A stretch of DNA of 64,000 nucleotides from Janthinobacterium violaceinigrum (GCF_009208555.1 NZ_WFLI01000019.1:53701-117700); one strand, 5' to 3'; counted from the first letter of the stretch, positions 8,452 through 17,986 are shown. Notes: generated by a model not told the origin, from the sequence alone. A program made the numbers and translations.

Positions 8452-11400
8452 TTGCAATTTCCCTAGCAATTTCCAAAATTTCCTGATAGCTGTAATTTTG
8501 TCCACTTATTTCGTCGTGAAGTATACGTTGCTTACTATCGTCGAGTCCGAATTTAGCAGCTGCGTCCTTTGCCTGTTTATTTTGATCTTGATTATTTCCT
8601 GGCATGCCTCCATCGCCTGCTCCTTTTTTCGCATTTTTCATGCTGCATTTACCAAAAGAATCATTTTCATTATTCCTGTTGGCGGCCTTAATTGCATCTG
8701 CAAGCTTGCTGGCAGCTTGGTAAGCTCTGTAAGTCCGATAACCTGTATAGGCAACTCTTCCAGCAACTATTACCGCAGGTACAAAGAAGAGTTCCCCTGT
8801 TGGGTCAACGTACGATAGCGGATTACCATTTACGTATGCATAAGTATTCGTACCGCCTGCCAATCCAATCGGATCGCTCTGCAAGTACCGTCCCAGCGAT
8901 GCATCATAGTAGCGATGCCAGTTGTACCACAGTCCTGATTCGGTATCGTAATATTGCCCCGGGAAACCGACATGCATACCGCCGATATTGTCGACGATGA
9001 CGGTGCGGTCAAACGCCGCGTTGGCGGCGCGCCAGGCGACTCCACCGCTTGTACTACTCATGACTTCTGGACGACCCAAATGGTCGTTATGGCTGAAGTA
9101 GAGCTGATTGGCACGGGCCATGCCGATTAGCTCGCCATTGAACCAGAAGTAATGGCTGGTTTGCGTACCGATTTCTGCCAAGAGTTCTCCGCTTGGACCA
9201 TAAATAGCTCGCGTGACTCCACCAGAATTTTCTTTTTGTACACGCTGGTTCAGCGCATTGGTACGATAGTCGGCAATATAAGTGCCATTCACCAGAATCC
9301 CACGCATACGGTTGAAACCATCATAGGTGTAGGCACGTGTACCGTCATGGCGCGATTCGATCGCTAGCGTACCAACGGGGTTGTAGCTGAAGTTGCGAAA
9401 TTCCCCGTTGCCACTCCAAGATGCGAGGCGGTTGCTGGTGTTATCTAGTACAAAGCTATAGTTGCTCCCTTTTCGTGTCTGGGCTGTACGGTTGCCGGCC
9501 TGATCCCAGTAGAAGCTTTGATAGTCGCTCGGGCGTGTCACCAGTCCAACCCGATCAGCAGCGTCATAGTCAATTCCTTGCGTCATGTTTTGATCAATCG
9601 AATCGATCATGGCAATAACCTGGTTCGTGTTGCTATGGCGATACTCTAAATTTTCCACTTTGCTAGTGATTTTTGAAATGCGGCCATCTGTATCGAAATC
9701 AATTTTACGAGGCAGATTATTTCCATAGCGCCAGGCGTAGGGCTTATCGCTGACGGGCTGATAGAGCACTGAGTCAAGAAGTTTCGTCCATACCCCGGTA
9801 GCATTCGTTAAGACTTCGCTCACACGGCCGTACGCATCATAAGTAAAGAAAGTACGTGTTCCCGTTGGGTAATGCATTCCCTCGAGGCGACCAGCCGCAT
9901 CATAGTCCCACACCGTCGTGTACAGACTGCCATATATGTTGTTGGCTTGTACAGTCAGTTGCCCATATGCGTTATATGCGTAGCCGGTGTATCCCGTCAG
10001 ATCGGTGAAGCCAGTCAGATGCCCCTTGCCAAATGTACCTTCATCATAGGTAAAGCTTTCGGTTTCACCGCTATTGCTGCGCGAAGCCAGTCGCCCCAGG
10101 CTATCCCACGTGTATGCGGTAACTCTGCCATCGGAACGGGTTTCGCTTTCCAGGCGACCAGCAGTGTCATAGCTATACGTACTGGTGCCAGTGTCAGGAC
10201 TGACAATACTGCTTACCTGTCCAAAACCGTTGTATGTATAACGTGTTTGCAAGGGACGCGGATCAGTCACCGATGCCAGATTGCCCTGCGCATCATAGGT
10301 CATGGTCGTTGTACCGCCGTCAGCAGCTCTGCTGCTCACAAGACGGTTCGCCGCGTCATATTGATAAGTTGTAGCGCGGCCTTGCGCATCCGTGCTGCTC
10401 GTCAAATTACCATTGTTGTCATAGCGCTTTTCGACACGCTGCCCGTTATTGCCCAGTTGAGTATAGGGACGACCCAAAGAATCAAGGACGGTGGTGGCGC
10501 TAAATTCCGTCGTGCCAACGGCGACCGGAACAGTACCATTGAGTTGTGCATATTGTCGGGGTGAGCTGCTGCGCACGCTGTTGCCGGGCACGTCGACAGT
10601 CAAGTTGGCGAATTCATTGAGCGCATTCCCCACCTGTTCCAGCCGGCCCGCCGCATTGTATTGATAGCGCACCACGCTGCCGTCCGGACTGCTGATTGTG
10701 CTGATCTGGCGGTCATGGTTATAGGTATAGGTAGTGGTGCGTCCATTCGTGCTTTGTGACAACATATTACCGCGTGGGTCATAGGTGTAACTGGTCGTGA
10801 CGCCATTCAGGTTCACATAGGTCATCGGTAAGCCGAGCCCGTTGTAGTTGCCCCATGTTTCCACTTGTCCCAAGGGATTCGTACGTGAAATCAGGTTTCC
10901 AGACAAGTCGTATGTGGACGTATATGTTGCGGCGCCAGATGGCAACGACTCGCTGACTGTGCGGCTGGCGATTGCTTCGTTGCCATGGAAGCTATAAGCA
11001 TATTGCATTACACGTTGGCTTCCGCTGAGGACATCCGAGTACGTGGTACTCTCAAGCTTGCCCGTCGCCAGTCCTGAATTTACATAGCTGTATTGAATGC
11101 GCGCATAGACTTGGCTGTTTGAATCGAGAAATTCGGTTTGGTTGATATTGTCGCCACCCCAGCTATTGCGAGTAGTCGATGCAGCGGGGGTGCCCGTAGC
11201 AGTAGTCTCTTGCAACAGTTTTCCATCAACGCTGTAGCTATAGGATGTCACTACGCCATTCCAGTCCGTCGTGGTACTTAAATATCCGTTGGCGTCATAG
11301 CTGCTGGCGGCAGCCGCGGCGCTGCAGGTAGTGCTTCCTGCCCGGGAAATGCTGGTATTTTTGAGTTCACCGTTTATGTTGGAAAAACCATGGCGTGTCA

Positions 11401-12526
11401 CGTCTCCCTTGGCAGTCGTGACCGTGGTTCCCGCTGCGTCGTAAACGAAGGTATCGACTTCCTCACCGCCGGCCAAACCGCTTTGCTGCACCCGTTTGTC
11501 CGGATAGTAGCTATAGGTGCTATACCGCTTCCCATTGATCGAAATACCGGTGAGCAAGGCTGGATCGGCATTCTCATAATGGTACTGTCGAATGTCTGGT
11601 GAGTTGCCCGGCGAGGTCACTTTTGCCAGGAGGCCCGAAGCACTATATTCGTAGCCCCATAGACTGCCGGCGGAGTCGCGCACGGTGGCAACCAGGCCAT
11701 TGCTCCCATAGGTAAATTGAATGTTTTGACCGATGTGATTGGAGATCTTGCTGACGCGATTAACGCCATTGTACTCATAAAAAATACCTACGCCAGCCAA
11801 ATTGACAATGCTAAGAATGCGCCCGCCCGTATCATATGAGTAAATAAGTTTTCCTTTGAACAGAGTCCAGCCATCGGAGGTATATTGCAATTCCCCGACC
11901 GTATCGCTACCACCTGGCGTATAGATATAGCTACCTTCCTCGCCGACATCACGTTTGTAGCGATGCGTAAACTGTTTTCCACTTGCATCAATGACCATCG
12001 CGGACTCTGGAATGCACATGGAACCCATTCTGATGCAGCCTGCAGTGCTGGCGATAATCCGCGGAACATCATATTTGGATAGCCAATTTTTCCCGAAAAA
12101 TGTACCGGTTGCCTGGCGGCTGCGATAGGTCCGTTCCAGTCCAAGCCCGTACTCTCCTTGGGAAAAAAAATCCGTTTCTGTCTTGTGCTTTTCACCGGTA
12201 GCGATAACCACTGGATTGTCAGTCGATTGTGGAGCACCGGACAGGCAGTCTTTATCTATATTCGAATTATTCTCATATGTAGGTGCAGCTTTCGGCGAAC
12301 CACCTTGGCCTCCGTCTCCGGGCTTGGCACCACCAAAACCATAATTGATCGGGCTAGGAGTATAGTCAGTTTTGCAATACTCCGTGCCATCCTCCTTATA
12401 GGCCCATTTTTTTCCAGGACCACACTCGTGTATATTTACAGTGCTGTCGGCGTTGGCAGATGAAGGTGATATCGAGAGGAAACTGGCTATGAAAATGAGG
12501 AGGATATTTGCCGAATAAAATTTCAC
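8438..12526 (-). CDS. Secreted Rhs/YD-repeat polymorphic toxin
   Basis: 1,362 residues with AGGAG 9 nt before the ATG. Residues 1-26 are a Sec signal peptide ending ANA; about 105-180 is the DUF6531-type start of the Rhs shell (NPVVIATGEKHKTETDF); about 180-1,200 consists of YD repeats (many GxxxxYxYDxxGRL units); 1,205-1,243 is the conserved core end (YYDASLGRYLQSDPIG, YAYVNGNP, DPTGE). The shell would encage and self-cleave around the variable C-terminal tip of about 117 residues, here a small domain with a hydrophobic helix, a basic linker and the motif LHDEISGQNYSYQEI. I cannot name the toxin family. A Sec signal points away from type VI delivery. The gene is inserted between phage genes S and V and followed by its likely immunity gene. 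Confidence 0.9.
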   Translation of the reverse strand: MKFYSANILLIFIASFLSISPSSANADSTVNIHECGPGKKWAYKEDGTEYCKTDYTPSPINYGFGGAKPGDGGQGGSPKAAPTYENNSNIDKDCLSGAPQSTDNPVVIATGEKHKTETDFFSQGEYGLGLERTYRSRQATGTFFGKNWLSKYDVPRIIASTAGCIRMGSMCIPESAMVIDASGKQFTHRYKRDVGEEGSYIYTPGGSDTVGELQYTSDGWTLFKGKLIYSYDTGGRILSIVNLAGVGIFYEYNGVNRVSKISNHIGQNIQFTYGSNGLVATVRDSAGSLWGYEYSASGLLAKVTSPGNSPDIRQYHYENADPALLTGISINGKRYSTYSYYPDKRVQQSGLAGGEEVDTFVYDAAGTTVTTAKGDVTRHGFSNINGELKNTSISRAGSTTCSAAAAASSYDANGYLSTTTDWNGVVTSYSYSVDGKLLQETTATGTPAASTTRNSWGGDNINQTEFLDSNSQVYARIQYSYVNSGLATGKLESTTYSDVLSGSQRVMQYAYSFHGNEAIASRTVSESLPSGAATYTSTYDLSGNLISRTNPLGQVETWGNYNGLGLPMTYVNLNGVTTSYTYDPRGNMLSQSTNGRTTTYTYNHDRQISTISSPDGSVVRYQYNAAGRLEQVGNALNEFANLTVDVPGNSVRSSSPRQYAQLNGTVPVAVGTTEFSATTVLDSLGRPYTQLGNNGQRVEKRYDNNGNLTSSTDAQGRATTYQYDAANRLVSSRAADGGTTTMTYDAQGNLASVTDPRPLQTRYTYNGFGQVSSIVSPDTGTSTYSYDTAGRLESETRSDGRVTAYTWDSLGRLASRSNSGETESFTYDEGTFGKGHLTGFTDLTGYTGYAYNAYGQLTVQANNIYGSLYTTVWDYDAAGRLEGMHYPTGTRTFFTYDAYGRVSEVLTNATGVWTKLLDSVLYQPVSDKPYAWRYGNNLPRKIDFDTDGRISKITSKVENLEYRHSNTNQVIAMIDSIDQNMTQGIDYDAADRVGLVTRPSDYQSFYWDQAGNRTAQTRKGSNYSFVLDNTSNRLASWSGNGEFRNFSYNPVGTLAIESRHDGTRAYTYDGFNRMRGILVNGTYIADYRTNALNQRVQKENSGGVTRAIYGPSGELLAEIGTQTSHYFWFNGELIGMARANQLYFSHNDHLGRPEVMSSTSGGVAWRAANAAFDRTVIVDNIGGMHVGFPGQYYDTESGLWYNWHRYYDASLGRYLQSDPIGLAGGTNTYAYVNGNPLSYVDPTGELFFVPAVIVAGRVAYTGYRTYRAYQAASKLADAIKAANRNNENDSFGKCSMKNAKKGAGDGGMPGNNQDQNKQAKDAAAKFGLDDSKQRILHDEISGQNYSYQEILEIAREIANGRY

Positions 12527-12640
12527 TATTTCTCCTGAGAAATTTACATAAAATATACCAAAAAAAATAATGTTAGCATTTTAAATTGTTTCTTGGTAGT
12601 AATTTATCTAATGTCGGTTTGCACCTATTCATCGCTTTTT

Positions 12641-13093
12641 TCACCCCGGTCTGATGTGATGTAATAGTGATTCGAGTACTAACGTCCGATCCTGATCATT
12701 CAAACCCAGCAGGGGTTGCTCCAGGTACTTGTGGGTGGGGCCTTTTTGGGTAACGCGGTCTCGCTGGCCAAACTGATGCACCCGCGCCACGCGCGCCACC
12801 CAGCCAAAGAACCCGACCTCGATCTGGTCGCCGGTCGTCTTCACTTCCAAGTGCTTGCGGTGCGCATATTGGCGAACATCGCCGCTTTCTGCCGCTTGAT
12901 CCGCCCATTCTTGCCCTTGAATTCCTTGCGCGGCTTGCACGCCGGGTAGGCCGTCCCATCCGCCCTTGCTGCGCCTTGATGCGCTGCGCAGGTCGATGGC
13001 CACCTTGTGATTGATGGCGCGGCGCTGAGCAGGCCGCCGTTTGGCCACCAGGGCACCGGCCCAGGTTGCCAAAGTGTGCAGGTCGTCGCTCAT
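12641..13093 (-). pseudogene. Broken phage tail completion gene S (P2 gpS-like)
   Basis: From ATG 13093 the product starts MSDDLHTLATWAGALVAK and ends with HKYLEQPLLGLNDQD, both typical of gpS/phage virion morphogenesis proteins, and contains VARVHQFG. In the middle the correct reading (RIKRQKAAMFANMRTA) is in another frame, so at least two compensating frameshifts are present. gpS shapes the tail terminus in myoviruses. Its TGA/ATG overlap with gpR is preserved. Rhs follows 114 bp downstream where P2 would have V. Confidence 0.75.
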
Positions 13094-13327
13094 GGCGAGG
13101 CCTCGGGCGTGCGCCATCCGGCCAGCAGGGGGGCGCCGTCGTACAGCTTCCAGAACTCGTCCGCCTAGGCCGGCATATGCTGTATCTCGGCCAAGTGCTT
13201 GATGTCCAGGCGCCGCGCCGGCCTTGACGGCCGCGCGCTCGCTCGGATCCAGCTTGATGGAAATGTCGACCGTTTCGAGGTTATTGAAATCTACCTCGAT
13301 GACAATGTCGTGCTCACTGCATGCCAT
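13090..13327 (-). pseudogene. Broken phage tail gene R (P2 gpR-like), C-terminal part
   Basis: EVDFNNLETVDISIKL followed by SERAAVKAGA matches the C-terminal half of gpR. The reading then shifts frame: the neighbouring frame gives RLDIKHLAEIQHMPA, an in-frame TAG, then ADEFWKLYDGAPLLAG, which is the expected gpR ending. The last codon overlaps the gpS start (ATGA). So there is one frameshift and one nonsense mutation; the N-terminal half is lost or scrambled between here and the tRNA gene. Confidence 0.7.
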
Positions 13328-13478
13328 TCGAACAGGTCAGTGCCGAGCATGGCCATGCAGGGCTGAGCCAGCGATTACATTGTGTGCGGCGCCGCCCGGT
13401 CCGATCACGCCAGTCCGCAGGCGCCATCCAGAATGACTTCCATTCGGCACAGAATGGCGTTATGAGCATCACCTGTGC

Positions 13479-13484
13479 TAGAAT
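13479..13484 (+). promoter_or_regulatory. -10 box of tRNA-Leu
   Basis: TAGAAT lies 12 nt before the first base of the mature tRNA, an expected distance for a tRNA promoter. No clear TTGACA-like -35 is seen. Confidence 0.45.
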
Positions 13485-13495
13485 CTCGCCGCGCT

Positions 13496-13582
13496 GCCCG
13501 GATGGTGAAACTGGTAGACACTGGAGACTTAAAATCTCCCGCCTGTAAGGGCGTGCCGGTTCGATTCCGGCTCCGGGCACCA
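13496..13582 (+). tRNA. tRNA-Leu (anticodon TAA)
   Basis: 87 nt with a perfect 7-bp acceptor stem (GCCCGGA/TCCGGGC), D-loop sequence CTGGTAGAC, anticodon loop CTTAAAA in stem GGAGA/TCTCC, a long variable arm typical of class II tRNAs, T-loop GGTTCGATTCC and an encoded CCA. The TAA anticodon reads UUA/UUG leucine codons. It stands at the edge of the P2-like remnant; such genes are common integration sites, but no att duplication was found. Confidence 0.95.
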
Positions 13583-13603
13583 GCGCACAGAATTCGGCAG
13601 CAT

Positions 13604-13651
13604 AAAAAAGCCACTAAGCCCAATGCAATCAACGGGCTAGTGGCTTTTTTT
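13604..13651 (+). terminator. Intrinsic terminator after tRNA-Leu
   Basis: Inverted repeat GCCACTAAGCCC / GGGCTAGTGGC with one bulged A, followed by TTTTTTT and preceded by AAAAAA, so it could stop transcription from both sides. Confidence 0.85.
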
Positions 13652-13801
13652 GCGTCCCGCCATTTCCTGTATTCCTGATTAAATCCGACAAAACCAGTTG
13701 CGATTACGCGCGCGGGTTTCTGGCAGCAACTTAGGCGCCGTGTCGGGGGAGAACCGTCCCCAACACGAGCGAGGCCGGGTTTTATTGTCGCCGATCAAGC
13801 A

Positions 13802-16075
13802 TCAAAACGTCGCCTTGAACTGCACCCCATACGTGCGCGGTTCGTTGATGATGCCCGTCAGGTTGTCGAAGTCGATGGCGCCCAGCGACTGGATCTGGTT
13901 GGTGATGTTGCGGCCGTAGGCGGAGATTTCGTATTTGTCCCATTTGTAGCCGACGCGCAAGCCGCCTTCGAGCAATTCCTTGGCTTTGTATTCCTTCGCT
14001 TCATACAGGAAGAAGTTGTAGCTGGTGCGGTAAGCCCAGTCCGTGTAGGCGTAGAACTCGCCATTGGCAAGGGGAATGCTGTATTTCAGGGTGAAGTTGG
14101 TTTGCCACTCGGGTGCGCGGGGCAGCGGGTTGCCGTCGATGTAGGCCGTGCCCTTGAATGGACCGACGGGGTCGGTGACGGTGCAGCCGCTGGCCGGGTT
14201 GTTTTGCGCATTGCCGCAGCTTTGCACGAACAGTTTCTTGTCCTGGATTTCCGTGTGGTTGTAGCTGCCGCCCAGGGTCATGCTGAGCGAATCGCTGAGA
14301 TTGGCCTGGAAGTCCAGTTCCACGCCCCGGCCCGTGGCCTTGTCGGCGTTGATCAGCTGGTTCATGTTGACGGCGCCGCTGCCGGCCGTCAGCTGCTTGT
14401 CCTTCACGCGGTACTGGAACACGGCCACGCTGAGGCGCGCGCGCTTGTCGAACAGGTCCTGCTTGATGCCGGCCTCGACGGACAGTGCCTTCTCGGCGCC
14501 CGCAAACGAGGGGCGGTCGGCCAGGCCGTTCAGGCGGCCCTGCATCGACGGCGCGCGGTAGCCGGTGGCGATGCGCGCGTAGGCATTCGTTTCCGGCGTC
14601 AGCACATAGGTGCCGCTCAAGTCCCAGCTGACGTTGTGCGAAGTGTCGTGCAAGTTGAATGGGCCGGCCGTGGTCGCTTCCACACGCTTGGCCGAGAAAT
14701 CCTTCTTGTCGCTCGTGTAGCGCAGGCCGGCGCGCAGTTTCAGGGCGTCCGAGACCGTGTAGTTCAGCGAACCGAAGGCCGCATACGATTTCGAGCTCTG
14801 GTTTTGCGTGGCGTAGGCGCTGTTTTGCGGATTGCCGGGCGCCAGGCTGTCAAAGCTGATACTGTCGATCTGGATATCTTCCTTGAAGTAGAACAAGCCG
14901 CCTATCCATTGCAGCGGGCCGCGGGCAGACGATTCGGCGCGGAATTCCTGCGAAATCTGCTTGTGGTTGGGAATCACGTCGGCCGTTTCCACGACGAATG
15001 GAATGAAGCCGGGGCCCATCGGGGGCGCGTACACGGCGCCATAGCCGCCGTCCACGTCGGCACGGCTGTAGAAATCGAGTTTTTCGTAGCCCGTGATCGA
15101 ATGCAGGGTCACGCCGGGCAAGTCCCATTTCAGGCGCATGCTGCCGCCCTTGGTTTTCAGGTGCTGGCGGTTGATGCCGTCGGTCGGGTAGGAGCCGTAA
15201 TCGAAATTGTCGACGAGGTCGTTGGTGCCCTGTTTCAGGATGTTGGCGCGGAACAGCGTTGCCGTGCCATCGAGGTTGCGCGCATGCACGTTGAACAGCG
15301 CGGTGAAGTCGCGCGTGGGCTTGACGAGCACCTGCAGGCGGGCGGCGCTGTCTTCATAGCCTTCGAAGTCGCGCGTGCCGGTAGGGCGGGGGTTGTGCAC
15401 GCGGTCGTCGCGGCGCTGCGTCTGGCCGGAAAAGCGCAGGGCGACCGTGTCGCTGACGGGCACGTTGAACGCGCCTTCCAGGTTCTTCATGCCGTCCTTG
15501 CCGAAGCCGCCGCTCAGGTAGCCTTCCGTCTTGAAGACGGGCTTGGCGGAATCGAACTTGATCACGCCGGCCGGCGAGTTGCGGCCGAACAGGGTGCCTT
15601 GCGGGCCGCGCAGCACCTCGACCTGGTCCACGTCAAACACGGGGAAGCCTTTCAACATGGCATTTTCCTGTACCACGTCGTCCATGACCAGGCCCACCGG
15701 CTGCGAGGCGTTCAGGTCGAAGTCGGTATTGCCCAGGCCGCGGATGTAAAAGCGGGGGAAGGTGCGGCCGTAATCCGATTCCACGGAGACGCTGGGCGAG
15801 CGGCTGTTGAGGAAGCGGATGTCGGCGCCGCCGGCCGTCAGGGTGTCGAGCTTGTCGCCTTTCAGGGTGGCGATGGACATGGGCACGTCCTTGATGTTTT
15901 CCGCGCGCCGTTGCGCCGTCACGATCACCGTTTCCAGCTGGCCGGGGCCGGCCTGTGCTGCCGGGGCGGCTGGCTCCGCGACGCTGTCCTGCGCCATCGC
16001 TTGCAAGGGGAAGGCGGCAGCGATTGCCAGGGCAATCAGGGTGTGGCGTACGGTGCTGGCATGCGGTGTCATCAT
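13802..16075 (-). CDS. TonB-dependent outer-membrane receptor
   Basis: 757 residues from ATG 16075, chosen because AGGAG lies 7 nt upstream (an ATG at 16096 has none). Signal peptide (to QAMA, near residue 28), TonB box-like ETVIVTAQRR, plug domain with VDQVEVLRGPQGTLFGRNSPAG, then a 22-strand type barrel ending in Phe (VQFKATF), the outer-membrane assembly signal. Sequence style (IKDVPMSIATL, LNQVPNV-like plug) resembles the broad group of Proteobacterial receptors for siderophores, vitamins or complex organic ligands; the ligand cannot be told. It is divergent from the HD-GYP gene over a 495-bp gap. No Fur box is evident to me. Confidence 0.9.
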   Translation of the reverse strand: MMTPHASTVRHTLIALAIAAAFPLQAMAQDSVAEPAAPAAQAGPGQLETVIVTAQRRAENIKDVPMSIATLKGDKLDTLTAGGADIRFLNSRSPSVSVESDYGRTFPRFYIRGLGNTDFDLNASQPVGLVMDDVVQENAMLKGFPVFDVDQVEVLRGPQGTLFGRNSPAGVIKFDSAKPVFKTEGYLSGGFGKDGMKNLEGAFNVPVSDTVALRFSGQTQRRDDRVHNPRPTGTRDFEGYEDSAARLQVLVKPTRDFTALFNVHARNLDGTATLFRANILKQGTNDLVDNFDYGSYPTDGINRQHLKTKGGSMRLKWDLPGVTLHSITGYEKLDFYSRADVDGGYGAVYAPPMGPGFIPFVVETADVIPNHKQISQEFRAESSARGPLQWIGGLFYFKEDIQIDSISFDSLAPGNPQNSAYATQNQSSKSYAAFGSLNYTVSDALKLRAGLRYTSDKKDFSAKRVEATTAGPFNLHDTSHNVSWDLSGTYVLTPETNAYARIATGYRAPSMQGRLNGLADRPSFAGAEKALSVEAGIKQDLFDKRARLSVAVFQYRVKDKQLTAGSGAVNMNQLINADKATGRGVELDFQANLSDSLSMTLGGSYNHTEIQDKKLFVQSCGNAQNNPASGCTVTDPVGPFKGTAYIDGNPLPRAPEWQTNFTLKYSIPLANGEFYAYTDWAYRTSYNFFLYEAKEYKAKELLEGGLRVGYKWDKYEISAYGRNITNQIQSLGAIDFDNLTGIINEPRTYGVQFKATF

Positions 16076-16570
16076 GAAACGGCTCCTGTCGGTCAAGGTT
16101 GTTCGAAAGGTCCAGGCTGGCGCTAGTCCGCTAGACGAAAAATCATGCTAGCACGGAAAGTTTTGGTATTCATGCCATTTTCCAGTGGAGCCTATTCATA
16201 TCTGTTTCGACTCAATACACGAATAAAATCGTATTTGTCGTCAATATCTGGCGGGTGCATAGTGGAGTGCCGGCAGGCATGCGGCAACGCAAACAATGGT
16301 GCGGCCGACGGCGGTTTTCCCTGCGACAGCACAAAACGCCGGGCGCCATGGCGTATCAACGGCTGGGGCGCGGTGTGGAAAACACGACAGCGCGCCGCTT
16401 TTTTTTGCGCCACCCGATGTTGTTGTGATGCCACAGGGTGCGATGGCCCGCTACCGGCCCGCCCGTGCCGCACGGCGCAGGAGCTGCCTTCGATGTTGCC
16501 ATGGGGCATATCCAAGCCCGACTTCGCGTAGAATGTAAATTATTCCAAATGGGAAACTTATATTTCTACT
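16076..16570. other. Divergent intergenic region between TonB receptor and HD-GYP gene
   Basis: 495 bp without a supported gene; short frames here lack ribosome binding sites. It must hold both promoters. AT-rich patches lie at about 16195-16250 and 16530-16570, the latter just before the HD-GYP start. No repeat or clear operator was seen. Confidence 0.5.
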
Positions 16571-17968
16571 ATGTCAATTATATCTGCAGGCGCGCCGGCC
16601 GTTGACGGCATCCAGCTTTCCGAACTGATCGGCGCCCTGAGCCAGGCGCTCGACATCACGGAAGGGCAGCCAGAAGGCCATTGCATCCGCTGCTGCTGGA
16701 TCGGCATGCATGTGGGACGCGAACTGGGCATGCCCGATGAAGACTTGTGGAATCTGTACTACACCCTGCTGCTCAAGGATCTGGGCTGCAGCAGCAATGC
16801 GGCGCGCATCTGCGAGCTGTACCTGACGGACGATCTGTCTTTCAAGCAAGGCTTCAAGACGGTGGGCGACAGCCTGCCGCAAGTGCTGAAATTCGTCCTC
16901 AAGCACACGGGCCTGAAGGCGGGGCTGGCCGAACGCTTCCGCGCCGTGATGACGATTCTGCGCGACGGGCCGCAAATTGCGCAGGACCTGATCGCCACGC
17001 GCTGCCAGCGCGGCGCCGACATCGCCCGTTTGCTGCGCTTTCCGGAATCCGTGGCGCAGGGTATCTACAGCCTCGATGAACACCACAATGGACAGGGCAA
17101 GCCCGACAAGCTGGCAGGCCCGGCGATCCCCCTGTTTTCGCGCATCGCCTTGCTGGCGCAGGTCATCGACGTGTTTCATACGGCCGATGGCGCGCGCGCT
17201 GCCCAGGCCGAAGTGCGCCAGCGCGCGGGCAGCTGGTTCGACCCGCAACTGGTGCAAGCGTTCGAGCGGGCGGCCCAGGCGGGCAATTTCTGGTCCATGC
17301 TGCGCTCGCAGGAGATCACGGCCGCCGTGGCGGCGCTGGAACCGGCAAACCGCTGCGTGCCCGTCGATGAGGATTATCTCGACGACATCGCCGCCGCGTT
17401 CGGCCAGGTGGTCGATTCGAAAAGCCCGTACACGAGCGGCCACAGCGCCCGCGTGGCCCTGTACACGGACATGATTGCCGAAGCCCTAGGCGTGACTCCG
17501 GAACGGCGCCGCTGGCTCAAGCGGGGCGCCTTGCTGCATGACGTGGGTAAACTGGGTGTCAGTAATAGCGTGCTGGACAAAGCTGGCAAACTCGACGTGG
17601 AAGAGTGGCAAGCCGTGCAGCAGCATGCGCGCTACACGGAAACGATACTGTCGCGTATCCATGCCTTTGCCGAACTGGCGGTCGTTGCCGCCGCCCATCA
17701 CGAACGGCTCGATGGCAAGGGCTATCCGCGGGGCTTGACGGCGGACGATATCAGCCTGGAAACGCGCATCATCACCACGGCCGATATTTTCGACGCCATC
17801 ACGGCCGACCGGCCTTACCGGGGCCCGATCCCCATCCCGAAAGCGCTCGAGATCATGGCTGAAACGGTGGGCACGGCCATCGACGCCCAGTGTTTTGCCG
17901 CCTTGAAAGCAGCGCTGGCGCGCTTGCCCGAACTCACGCAGCAGGGTGCCGAGCGCTTGGCGGCCTGA
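16571..17968 (+). CDS. HD-GYP domain phosphodiesterase with a divergent N-terminal HD domain
   Basis: 465 residues. The C-terminal half is an HD-GYP domain: HSARVALYTDMIA, HDVGKLGVSN near 322, then HHERLDGKGYPRG at about 375-387 and DIFDAITADRPYR. Such domains hydrolyse cyclic-di-GMP. The N-terminal half repeats the pattern in weak form (HCIRCCWIGMHVG; LLLKDLGCSSNAA where HD-GK is expected; LDEHHNGQGKPDKLAG), so it appears to be a second HD domain that lost part of its metal site. No membrane or receiver domain is present, so it is cytoplasmic. Only a weak SD precedes the ATG. It probably lowers c-di-GMP, opposing cyclases such as the one at 54 kb. Confidence 0.85.
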   Translation: MSIISAGAPAVDGIQLSELIGALSQALDITEGQPEGHCIRCCWIGMHVGRELGMPDEDLWNLYYTLLLKDLGCSSNAARICELYLTDDLSFKQGFKTVGDSLPQVLKFVLKHTGLKAGLAERFRAVMTILRDGPQIAQDLIATRCQRGADIARLLRFPESVAQGIYSLDEHHNGQGKPDKLAGPAIPLFSRIALLAQVIDVFHTADGARAAQAEVRQRAGSWFDPQLVQAFERAAQAGNFWSMLRSQEITAAVAALEPANRCVPVDEDYLDDIAAAFGQVVDSKSPYTSGHSARVALYTDMIAEALGVTPERRRWLKRGALLHDVGKLGVSNSVLDKAGKLDVEEWQAVQQHARYTETILSRIHAFAELAVVAAAHHERLDGKGYPRGLTADDISLETRIITTADIFDAITADRPYRGPIPIPKALEIMAETVGTAIDAQCFAALKAALARLPELTQQGAERLAA

Positions 17969-17986
17969 GCGCGGGCTGCCGCGTCT

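Larger units (their letters stand above)
4250..13490 (-). mobile_element. P2-like prophage tail-module remnant carrying Rhs toxin cargo
   Basis: Relatives of P2 tail and baseplate genes lie on the minus strand in P2 order: R (13090-13330, broken), S (12641-13093, broken), V (7146-7808, apparently intact), W/J (6915-7149, fused remnant). A second broken V lies at 4268-4444. Rhs toxin, immunity genes and Rhs tips sit between S and V and beyond J. No integrase, capsid, terminase or lysis gene is visible, so it is a relic. Boundaries are approximate. A tRNA-Leu gene begins at 13496, but I could not find duplicated att sequences. Confidence 0.75.

Noticed and set aside
13496..13582. tRNA-Leu 3' end as attachment site of the prophage remnant
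   Set aside because: The remnant lies on the 5' side of the tRNA and no duplicated tRNA 3' segment was found in the window.
14102..16126. 674-codon plus-strand open frame
   Set aside because: Antisense of the TonB receptor, with no recognisable motif; composition is typical of shadow frames.
16145..16531. Short frames in the gap between TonB receptor and HD-GYP gene
   Set aside because: Overlapping frames on both strands without SD or protein-like composition.
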